Of a stretch of 14,585 nt of DNA, positions 8,822 to 14,585 are shown piece after piece; within the stretch, counting starts at the first letter, position 1, and each line of letters starts with the position of its first letter. This DNA comes from CAYTQK01 sp964439745 (GTDB taxonomy: Bacteria > Desulfobacterota > Desulfobacteria > Desulfobacterales > Desulfosudaceae). The notes under the pieces are model-generated. The model searched no databases and was not told where the DNA came from. It was given only the letters and a program-made list of their open reading frames with translations. The position numbers and the translations under genes were made by a program. The DNA lies in assembly GCA_964439745.1 (NCBI GenBank), contig CAYTQK010000058.1:1-14585 (forward strand), read 5' to 3'.

Positions 8822-8838
8822 AAGATATGACCTCACCT
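8822..8838 (-). promoter_or_regulatory. Shine-Dalgarno deciding the start of the second giant gene
   Basis: The 21-nt gap between the rhodanese TAA and the next gene contains AGGTGAGG (8838-8831), 9 nt before the ATG at 8821. Later in-frame ATGs at 8812 and 8800 have no comparable ribosome site, although the one at 8800 would give a more compact signal peptide. The gap is too short for its own promoter or a terminator, supporting one transcript. Confidence 0.75.
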
Positions 8839-8842
8839 GGGG

Positions 8843-9634
8843 TTAATCATTGCAACTGCGGCAGGGGATTCTGTTGACCACTTTCATTCTTTTGCTTCGG
8901 GGCGCCGAGGCGCGCTCGAGATTGTCCAGATACTGCTGGTAGGCTCGGCGGCCGCCTTTTAGAAAGAAGAGCCGGTTCATGCCGGCGGCAGCGGCCTGCT
9001 TGCGAAGCTGCCCGTAACCGGTTCCCTCCCGGTTAAAAAGAAGAACCGCCTGGAGCGGATGTTCTTTTTCATAGGCTTTCAAATCGTTCAAAGATGTTTT
9101 CTGATCAGGATCGATAAAACGGGTATGGGAAAAGATCTCCTTGCGGGCAGCGGTGGAAACATCCACCGGCAGAAACGAACGGCCGGCAGTTTCCAGATAC
9201 GCCTCTTGCGGAGAGACCTTGTCCACCTCCGGGCGCAGCGCCGACGGTCCCCGCACCGGCAGGCCGGCGGCGATCCAGGCGTTAAGTCCGCCGTTGAGGA
9301 CGCGAGGAGAAAAGCCTTTGGTTTTCAATTGCCGGCAGGAACGGATCAATTCGCTTTTGCAAAAGCCCCGGTTGACCAGAATCACGGTTTTTCCGCGCAG
9401 AAAGGTGCGGGTCGCCACCGCGTACAGGGGAATATTAAGCGAACCGGGAATGCGGACCGCCGCGAATTCCGCTGCCGGTCGGACATCCACCAGGACGTAT
9501 GCCGAAGAGGCCCTGGTCCTGGCGGCGGCATATTCCGGGCCGACGAACAGGGCGGCATCCTCGCCCGCGACCGCGGAGACGGCGGCAAGAGCGCACAAGA
9601 GCGGCAAAAGCAGGTATCTAAGGCGCTTGTTCAC
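8843..9634 (-). CDS. Exported tandem rhodanese-like domain protein with C-terminal CxxC
   Basis: The gene starts at GTG and ends at TAA (8845-8843), 263 residues. Residues 1-23 form a Sec signal peptide: MNKRLRYLL, a Leu/Ala core, and AVA at 21-23 before the probable cut. The first rhodanese-like domain (about 30-127) has the typical VLVDVRPAAEF (47-57), IPGSLNIP (62-69) and LNGGLNAW (113-120) motifs. The active loop reads VNRGFCKS: aligned on the usual C-R-x-G-x-R-S, the catalytic Cys position is Asn88, while a Cys sits four residues on at 92. The second domain (about 141-240) keeps the fold pattern (FLPVDVS, AVLLFNREG, FFLKGGRRAY) but has no Cys in its loop, so it is probably non-catalytic. 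The tail ends in C-R-S-C (258-261). Family role: sulfur transfer or sulfide/thiol handling, here in the periplasm. Lying between two giant secreted-protein genes with gaps of 3 and 21 nt, it may act on them. Substrate unknown. Confidence 0.92.
   Translation of the reverse strand: MNKRLRYLLLPLLCALAAVSAVAGEDAALFVGPEYAAARTRASSAYVLVDVRPAAEFAAVRIPGSLNIPLYAVATRTFLRGKTVILVNRGFCKSELIRSCRQLKTKGFSPRVLNGGLNAWIAAGLPVRGPSALRPEVDKVSPQEAYLETAGRSFLPVDVSTAARKEIFSHTRFIDPDQKTSLNDLKAYEKEHPLQAVLLFNREGTGYGQLRKQAAAAGMNRLFFLKGGRRAYQQYLDNLERASAPRSKRMKVVNRIPCRSCND
9566..9634 (-). other. Signal peptide of the rhodanese-like protein
   Basis: Residues 1-23: positively charged start (K3, R4, R6), hydrophobic stretch LLLPLLCALAAVSAV, and A21-V-A23 before Gly-Glu-Asp, matching the A-x-A rule of signal peptidase I. 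Cys14 lies inside the hydrophobic stretch and is not followed by a mature lipoprotein-type start, so a lipoprotein is less likely. Confidence 0.85.
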
Positions 9635-9648
9635 AACCTACTCTCCTT
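9635..9648 (-). promoter_or_regulatory. Shine-Dalgarno for the rhodanese gene, embedded in the upstream stop region
   Basis: Reading the minus strand, AAGGAGAG (9648-9641) is followed by TAGGTT and the GTG start at 9634. The AAGGAG core lies 8 nt from GTG, an ideal spacing. The same bases encode the last Lys-Gly-Glu residues of the upstream giant protein, and its TAG stop lies between the ribosome site and the start. This layout points to translational coupling. It also decides the start: GTG, with the signal peptide following at once. Confidence 0.85.
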
Positions 9649-12600
9649 TTTGCTCTCCGATGATATTGTTCCGGCCGCCCCCTTCCCCGCTGTCATAAAC
9701 CACATAGACCGGGGAGGAGGCGGTGATGTAATCCCCCGGCCGGGCCGCCCCGGGCCACCATGACCAGGGACTTTCTTCAAAACAGACCGGAAAGGGAGCC
9801 GGGGAATCGTCCGAACCGGCCCCGAAACGCGGCCAGGATTTGAAAAAATGGCTTTGCCCGGAGACGCTAACGTCGGTCGGCCGGCGGTCGCCCCGCAGCA
9901 TGACCATGGCTCCCGGTTCGGTGCAGATCACGGCTACACGTTCAGCGGCCACCGGCAGACCGACGGTCTTGCTGAACCGGTCCGCGCCCCAGAAGACGGC
10001 GTTGTCCCGCGGGTCGGCCGGATTATACTGCATGGCCGCGACCGGTTTATCGGCGGTGATATGAACGGCCGGACCGCATCCGCCGTTATTGTTATCCGGA
10101 TAGAACTCGTGACGTTCCCCGGCGTTCAGGACCAGGATGCGGCTGTCGCCGCCCCCGGTATCGATGCGGACGCGGGTATCATCGGCCAGCGCCGCCAGCG
10201 CCACCCCCGGAGAGGCGAAACCCCAGAGGTCCCGGTCCGCCGGCAGGACCGGGCAGGCGGCGGTCATACCCTGCCCTGTCAGGCCGGAACGGGAGACCAG
10301 GATCGGCGTAGCGGCCGTGATCCGGGTGGCGCCGATGTCATCCCCTCCGATCCGGTATTCGTGAACCATACCCGCGGAAAGGCTGAAGGTGTCGACATAT
10401 CCGTCGATATCGACGGTTACCTCCGTGTCCGCGTCCGGACTGAGCAGGTAAACAAGATCATTGTCCGGGATATGGGGCAGCACAAAATCGGTGCCGCCAA
10501 AATCCCCCGGCACCGGCAGGCCCGCTCCCGGCACCTCGCTGGCGATACTGCAGGCATGGGCGGCGGCAATACGGGTACCCGGCGTCAGCACGGCTTGCGG
10601 AATCCTGGCGGAATCATATTTGCCCAGTTCCAGAACGGTGTCGCCGGCCACAAGCAGATTGTCCGGAGCCAGGCTGACCACCCGGGCGTCGCCGCCGGAG
10701 AACTCCGGGTCCAGAATATAATTACTGACGGCGGAAATCAGTCCGGGCGCGTCGGCCGTATACCCGTCTCCCAGGAGATTGCGCTCATCGGCGAACAGAT
10801 CATCGGTTTCATAGATGAGATACACCGGGTGGTTGCTTTCCAGGTAGGCGCCGGCTTCCAAGAAGCCGCTGTTGCCCGGCCAACCGAAGCTGACACTGGC
10901 GGGCCGGTCGCCTTCCCGTCCGCAGACGGCCGTCCAGAGAGAGTCGGCGGCAAAAGGCAGACCCGGGTGTGCGGCGGAATGATAGAGCATCAGGGCCGTG
11001 TCCGGCTGGGGACAGACCACGGTCACGGACTTGGCATTGACCGGAATGGCATACCGTTTGGCCAGATAACTGCTGTCCAGCAGGACGGTGGCCGCATCAT
11101 CGCCCCGGTGGCCGCCGGTCTGGACCGCCGCCATGGGTTTGTCAGCGGTAATATGGACGGCCTGATCCGAAAGGAGATGACGTCCCCGGCCCGGGCGGCT
11201 GGCAGGGACCCGCCGCAGGGAACCGGACTGCAGCCGGAGGGCCTCCACGCTTCCGTCGGCCCGGTGCACGGTCACGGTGGTATCATCCTTCAAAGCCCCG
11301 ATATAGGTGTTTTCTCCGCGGATACCCCAGAGATCCCCGGCTGCCGGGGCCACCGGAAAAGCGTCCACGGGCATGGTCACAAACCCCAGCCGGCAGCTGG
11401 CGGCGTGGGAGACCACCACCGGCAGGTCCGACCGGACCAGGCCGGCCATGTCATCGGCGCTGCCGGCGTCAACTGCCCGGACCTCTCCTTTGGCCAGGGA
11501 CAAAGTTTCCCCGCCGGTGCCGTGATCAACGGTCACCGATGACCGGCCATAAGGACTGAAGATATAATAGGTATGGGTTCCCCGGACATGCGGGATAACG
11601 AAATTTCTGCCGGCAAAGGCTTCCGGAACCGGCAGGCCGGTATCATCAGCGCTGCCGGCGATCCCGAAATGCCCGGTGCCGCAAACGGCGTCGCCCGGTT
11701 CCAGGTCGGAGGAATCAATACTGCCCGACTCGTACCGGTCCAGCTCCAGTTCTACGGCGCCGGCGGAAATACGATTTCCGTCTTCCAGGCTGGTTACCCG
11801 CAAGGACCCGGAAAGCAGTTCCGGATTCAGGATAAAATACCTGACCACCGGGGGATCGGTTTTCGGGGTGACCGTCATCTGGAATGTTTCGGAGCTGCTG
11901 CCATCGCTCGGATCCGTCACGGTCAGGGTCAGGTTGGCCGCGCCATGCTGATTTTCCGCGGGCATGACGGAAAGGGTCCGGCTGGCGCCCGTGCCGGTCA
12001 GGACAATATTTTCTGCGGAGATGAGATCCGGATTGTCAGAGGCGGCCGTTACTGCCAGATCTTCGGCGCTGGATTCCACGTCGTGAACGGTAAAGCCCAG
12101 ATCCGTTACAGCGGTATTTTCCACCATAACGCAATCGTCCAAAGAGGAGATTTCCGGCATATCGTTGACCGGCGAGATATTGAAGACCACCATGGCCGGT
12201 TCGGAACCAACCATGCCATCGTCGGCCCGATAGTAAAAGGCATCCGCGCCGAAATAATCAGCCTCGGGAATATAATTAAAGGATCCGTCACTGTTCAACG
12301 CCAGCGACCCGTTAGAAACGTCTTCCAGGAGGGTGGCGGTCAGGATATCCCCCACATCCACATCAATGTCATTGGCCAGGACGCCGGGCGCGTTGATCAC
12401 CAGCGGCGTATCCTCATCCAGGTTGTAAGAGTCGTTCACAGCCACCGGCGGATCATTGACGTTAATGACTTCGAGGTCAAACGGGGGTAGTGAGTCTTCG
12501 GCACCGGCCGTGTCAGTTACCGAAATGACGATGCCGGTGGTCAGGCCGACGTCGTTGTTCTCCGGGACTCCGCTCAAAGTGCCGGTGGCCGGGTCGAACA

Positions 12601-14585
12601 CGGCCCAGTCCGGCTGGTTGGCAATGCTGAACGTCAGGATATCGCCCATATCGACATCACTTGCCGTCGGCGTAAAGCTGTATTCCGTATCTTCGTCCAC
12701 AGCAGTATCCGGCGTGCCGCTGATGACCGGGGCGTCATTGACGTTCACCACAGTCAGGTCAAAGGGGCCGAGGGAGGCGGAGGCGCCCTGGCTGTCCGTT
12801 ACCGTGATGACGATACCGCTGGTCTGGCCGACGTCGTCGTTCTCCGGTACCCCGCTCAGGGTGCCGGTGGCCGGGTCAAAGACTGCCCAGGCCGGTTTAT
12901 TGGTAATAGCAAAGGTCAGGATATCGCCGGGGTCCGGATCTTCGGTGACCGGGGTAAAACTGAAGTTTTCGCCCTGCTTCACCGAGGTTGGCGGATTGCC
13001 GTCAATCTCCGGCGCCTGGTTGGTCTGGTGGATGAAAAAGAAAGCCGGGTCGGTCCAGCCGGCGGTCTGCTGGTATTCATCCGCGGCCATTACCCGCCAG
13101 TAATACCCGGTATTATTGTCCAGATCGCTTTCCGGGGTAAAAAAACCAAGATCGGTTTCTTTTTGAAGAATCAGGTTCTGACAGGCTTCGTCGGTATATA
13201 CTTCGAAGTTATATTCCAGATTCCCCGCATCCGGATCCGGATCCGGGACGGGCAGCACGGACAGCTCCGGCCGCAGCACACCGGACCAGGCCGAGCGACC
13301 AGGATTCTTGATGACCGGCAGAGCGGGAGCGTCATTGGCCGTATTGACCAGGAAACGACCATAGGTCCAGGGGCTTTCCGCGGCACCATCACTGGCCTTG
13401 GCCCGCCAGTAATAGACGGTATTGTCCGCCAGGCCGGTCACCGGCCAGGAGGTGGTATCAGGCCCCTCGCTGACGGCGGCCGAACGGATGAGGGCCGGTG
13501 AATGGAAGGTTTCGGTGGTGTCGATTTCAAAATAATAGGTAAGCGGATCATGGTCGGCATCAGAGGCGTTATCGACCACCAGCTCGGTTTCCGGCGATGT
13601 CAGGACGGCATCGGCAGCCGGCGAGACGACCTCCGGGGCAGCCGGCGCCTGGTTGGCGGTATTGACCACAAAGGCGGCTGTCTCCGTGGCCGTGGCGGCG
13701 CCGTGTTCATCCGTGGCAATGGCCCGCCAGTAGTAGGTATTGCCGTCGACCAGCTCCATCTCCGTGTCCCAGGCAGTGACCGGCCCGTCCGCGGCCGGAA
13801 TGGCGGCGGAGGCGGTGACCGGACTCGCCAGACCGGCATCGTCATAGACTTCGAAGGTATATGTCAGTTCGTCCCCATCCGGATCCACGCTGCTGGTCAC
13901 TGCCAGGCGCGGTGACAACGCAGCGGTTTCCGCCTGATCGTCCGGGCTGTCGGGATAAAAGGCGCCGGGGGCGTCGTTGGCCGTGTTGACAAAGAAGCGG
14001 CCATAGGCCCACAGGCTGTAAGCGACCCCGTCGGTGGCCCGAACCCGCCAGTAGTACCAGGCATTATCCGCCAGGGTGACATCGGGCTGCCAGGTGGTTT
14101 CCTGGTCACCGGCCGGAATATCACTCACCTGGGCGATTGCCTGGTTGCCTGCTTCATCGCCGAAGAGTTCAAATTCATAAAAGATCTCGTCTCCATCGGC
14201 GTCGTGGCTGTTGGCAATGGTCAGGCTCGGCGAGCGGGTGTCCACCTGGCCGCCGGCGGCCGGATCGGCGAGGCCGGGAATGGTGGGGGCGTGATCGGTT
14301 CGGGTGGGATCCAGGCCCAGCAGAAATTCATCCCTGTCTGAAATCCCGTCTCCGTCATAATCACCAGTACCGTCCCGGTCAAGATTGCCGAAATACTGCC
14401 GTTCCCAGGCATCGTCAAGGCCGTCCCCGTCCGTATCGTTATGAGGATACACCGTGACCGTTACGGCCTGGCTGTCGGACAATTCGCCATCGGAAGCACG
14501 GAAGGTCAGCTTATAAACACCCGCCTGACCGGTGGCGGGCGTCCAGGTGAACTCGGCGGAGCCGTCGCCCTGCGCCTCGAATTCG
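9638..14585 (-). CDS. Giant multidomain exported adhesin-like protein, C-terminal part (5' end outside window)
   Basis: The reading frame is open from the right edge to a TAG at 9640-9638, giving 1,648 residues. No start is visible: the frame runs through the edge, and a TTG at 14482 lies inside a domain. Residues here count from the edge. Order: end of an Ig/cadherin-like domain (1-46); Asp/Gly-rich TSP3-like calcium-binding stretch (49-93); four FN3-like repeats of about 100 residues joined by NTAN(D/Q)AP linkers (about 100-520); two near-identical Ig/cadherin-like repeats sharing WAVFDPATGTLSGVPEN (about 520-715); a cadherin-like domain with LDEDTPL and GVLANDIDVDVGD (about 715-805); one more Ig-like domain (to about 910); then two IgGFc-binding-like modules (about 912-1648). 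All are known as extracellular beta-sandwich or Ca-binding folds, so a surface or secreted adhesive role is inferred. No C-terminal anchor is recognisable. It lies immediately upstream of, and is probably translationally coupled to, the rhodanese gene. Confidence 0.93.
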   Translation of the reverse strand, partial: EFEAQGDGSAEFTWTPATGQAGVYKLTFRASDGELSDSQAVTVTVYPHNDTDGDGLDDAWERQYFGNLDRDGTGDYDGDGISDRDEFLLGLDPTRTDHAPTIPGLADPAAGGQVDTRSPSLTIANSHDADGDEIFYEFELFGDEAGNQAIAQVSDIPAGDQETTWQPDVTLADNAWYYWRVRATDGVAYSLWAYGRFFVNTANDAPGAFYPDSPDDQAETAALSPRLAVTSSVDPDGDELTYTFEVYDDAGLASPVTASAAIPAADGPVTAWDTEMELVDGNTYYWRAIATDEHGAATATETAAFVVNTANQAPAAPEVVSPAADAVLTSPETELVVDNASDADHDPLTYYFEIDTTETFHSPALIRSAAVSEGPDTTSWPVTGLADNTVYYWRAKASDGAAESPWTYGRFLVNTANDAPALPVIKNPGRSAWSGVLRPELSVLPVPDPDPDAGNLEYNFEVYTDEACQNLILQKETDLGFFTPESDLDNNTGYYWRVMAADEYQQTAGWTDPAFFFIHQTNQAPEIDGNPPTSVKQGENFSFTPVTEDPDPGDILTFAITNKPAWAVFDPATGTLSGVPENDDVGQTSGIVITVTDSQGASASLGPFDLTVVNVNDAPVISGTPDTAVDEDTEYSFTPTASDVDMGDILTFSIANQPDWAVFDPATGTLSGVPENNDVGLTTGIVISVTDTAGAEDSLPPFDLEVINVNDPPVAVNDSYNLDEDTPLVINAPGVLANDIDVDVGDILTATLLEDVSNGSLALNSDGSFNYIPEADYFGADAFYYRADDGMVGSEPAMVVFNISPVNDMPEISSLDDCVMVENTAVTDLGFTVHDVESSAEDLAVTAASDNPDLISAENIVLTGTGASRTLSVMPAENQHGAANLTLTVTDPSDGSSSETFQMTVTPKTDPPVVRYFILNPELLSGSLRVTSLEDGNRISAGAVELELDRYESGSIDSSDLEPGDAVCGTGHFGIAGSADDTGLPVPEAFAGRNFVIPHVRGTHTYYIFSPYGRSSVTVDHGTGGETLSLAKGEVRAVDAGSADDMAGLVRSDLPVVVSHAASCRLGFVTMPVDAFPVAPAAGDLWGIRGENTYIGALKDDTTVTVHRADGSVEALRLQSGSLRRVPASRPGRGRHLLSDQAVHITADKPMAAVQTGGHRGDDAATVLLDSSYLAKRYAIPVNAKSVTVVCPQPDTALMLYHSAAHPGLPFAADSLWTAVCGREGDRPASVSFGWPGNSGFLEAGAYLESNHPVYLIYETDDLFADERNLLGDGYTADAPGLISAVSNYILDPEFSGGDARVVSLAPDNLLVAGDTVLELGKYDSARIPQAVLTPGTRIAAAHACSIASEVPGAGLPVPGDFGGTDFVLPHIPDNDLVYLLSPDADTEVTVDIDGYVDTFSLSAGMVHEYRIGGDDIGATRITAATPILVSRSGLTGQGMTAACPVLPADRDLWGFASPGVALAALADDTRVRIDTGGGDSRILVLNAGERHEFYPDNNNGGCGPAVHITADKPVAAMQYNPADPRDNAVFWGADRFSKTVGLPVAAERVAVICTEPGAMVMLRGDRRPTDVSVSGQSHFFKSWPRFGAGSDDSPAPFPVCFEESPWSWWPGAARPGDYITASSPVYVVYDSGEGGGRNNIIGEQKGE
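9641..10740 (-). other. IgGFc-binding-protein-like module, copy 2 (C-terminus)
   Basis: About 366 residues that parallel copy 1 motif for motif: SNYILDPEFSGG (with RYFILNPELLSG), FVLPHIPDNDLVYLLSP, DLWGFASPGVALAALADDT, AVHITADKPVAAMQ, VGLPVAAERVAVIC, SPVYVVYD. It holds five Cys; those in AHAC, TAAC, VICT and PVCF fall in places matching the four of copy 1, and one in GGCG is extra. The protein ends at the hydrophilic tail GGGRNNIIGEQKGE with no anchor, so this module is presumably the exposed C-terminal end. A binding role (glycoprotein, matrix or other surface) is inferred from the family. Confidence 0.6.
10745..11850 (-). other. IgGFc-binding-protein-like module, copy 1
   Basis: About 370 residues opening with RYFILNPELLSG and including FVIPHVRGTHTYYIFSP, DLWGIRGENTYIGALKDDTT, AVHITADKPMAAVQ, YAIPVNAKSVTVVC and HPVYLIYE. 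The alternation of 'F..P....... Y.F S P', short beta strands, 'A(V/I)HIT(A/S)DKP' and then a list of a protein's 'values' resembles the N-terminal domain of IgGFc-binding proteins (Pfam IgGFc_binding), known from FCGBP-like mucin-associated proteins and many bacterial secreted proteins. It contains four Cys (in AVCG, ASCR, VVCP, AVCG), in contrast to only two in the roughly 910 residues before it. It is duplicated directly downstream. The family call rests on motif memory alone. Confidence 0.6.
11845..13020 (-). other. Cadherin/Ig-like repeats in the first giant protein
   Basis: Two adjacent repeats (about 13015-12735 and 12735-12455) share FSFTP, WAVFDPATGTLSGVPEN, D(V)G and IVI(T/S)VTD motifs, the signature of putative Ig / He_PIG-type cadherin-like domains. 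They are also clearly similar in DNA. A third domain (about 12440-12165) has the LDEDTPLVINAPGVLANDID start and the YFGADAFYYRADDG end of cadherin-like/VCBS-type repeats. A fourth, looser domain follows (about 12160-11845). Acidic DxDxGD motifs suggest Ca2+ at the inter-domain joints, as in cadherins; that is family knowledge, not seen directly. Confidence 0.75.
13020..14280 (-). other. Array of four FN3-like repeats in the first giant protein
   Basis: Four consecutive units of about 100 residues each begin with a Pro-rich strand, carry a D-x-D-(G/H)-D-x(1,2)-(F/L)-x-Y-x-F-E core (for example DADGDEIFYEFE, DPDGDELTYTFE, DADHDPLTYYFE, DPDAGNLEYNFE), and then a YYWR(A/V)(K/R/M)A strand. Three end with an NTAN(D/Q)AP linker, the last with HQTNQAPE. 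This is a degenerate fibronectin type III-like pattern common in long bacterial surface proteins. The repeats are diverged in DNA, so they are old duplications. The likely role is a spacer or stalk; no binding motif such as RGD is seen. Confidence 0.75.
14306..14440 (-). other. TSP3/EF-hand-like calcium-binding segment of the first giant protein
   Basis: The encoded stretch contains NDTDGDGLDD, LDRDGTGDYDGDGISDRDE and GLDP. The D-x-D-G-D-G-x-x-D spacing is that of thrombospondin type 3 repeats and EF-hand/dockerin loops, where Asp side chains hold Ca2+. Two loops can be made out, separated by WERQYFGNL, a spacer often seen in bacterial TSP3-type modules. It sits between an Ig-like domain and the FN3-like array and probably acts as a Ca-stiffened linker. 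A dockerin is less likely because the usual paired 22-residue repeat and a cohesin context are absent. Confidence 0.8.

Noticed and set aside
9848..11542. + strand open frame of 564 codons, and similar + strand frames at 6041-7252, 11573-12490 and 13028-13501
   Set aside because: All are antisense shadows of clear minus-strand domains, low in complexity and without family motifs.
13225..13250. Short run of GGATCC-like repeats
   Set aside because: It encodes an alternating Pro-Asp run in an FN3-like repeat and is too short to be a separate element.
14482..14482. TTG at 14482 as the start of the first giant gene
   Set aside because: The same frame continues to the window edge and encodes the rest of an Ig-like domain (AEFTWTPATG, KLTFRASDGE). 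The real start is outside.

Overview
The window is almost entirely coding, all on the minus strand. It reads right to left as three tightly packed genes: (1) the C-terminal 1,648 residues of a giant multidomain exported protein (14585 to 9638, N-terminus outside the window); (2) a 263-residue exported protein with tandem rhodanese-like domains (9634 to 8843); (3) the first 2,940 residues of a second giant exported protein (8821 to beyond position 1, C-terminus outside the window). The gaps are 3 and 21 nt, each new gene has a good Shine-Dalgarno sequence, and there is no room for a promoter or terminator. I therefore read it as one operon, with both ends cut off by the window. I saw no RNA gene, insertion sequence, CRISPR array or phage gene.

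The organism is probably a Gram-negative bacterium of fairly high GC. Sampled coding stretches are about 60-65% GC, and genes 2 and 3 begin with Sec-type signal peptides. Huge secreted proteins built from FN3, cadherin-like, thrombospondin type 3 and CARDB-like modules are common in Desulfobacterota (old Deltaproteobacteria) and Myxococcota. That placement is an inference; no marker gene is present.

Gene 1, from its N-terminal side, holds the end of an Ig/cadherin-like domain, a calcium-binding TSP3-like stretch, four FN3-like repeats, four cadherin/Ig-like repeats, and a C-terminal pair of about 370-residue modules resembling the IgGFc-binding-protein N-terminal domain. Gene 2 is an exported double rhodanese with an Asn where the catalytic Cys normally sits and a CxxC at its tail. 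Gene 3 has a signal peptide, a right-handed beta-helix region of three repeats, about twenty FN3/Ig/CARDB/carboxypeptidase-regulatory-like beta-sandwich domains, and a Cys-rich segment at the window edge.

The strongest unusual signals are: a perfect 519-bp repeat at 648-bp spacing inside the beta-helix of gene 3, in DNA clearly more AT-rich than its surroundings; the duplicated Cys-containing IgGFc-like module ending gene 1; and the translationally coupled rhodanese between two giant surface proteins. A working hypothesis is a cell-surface adhesion or matrix operon whose secreted Cys-containing proteins are served by a periplasmic sulfur/redox protein. The domain calls are read directly from the sequence; the joint function is speculative.
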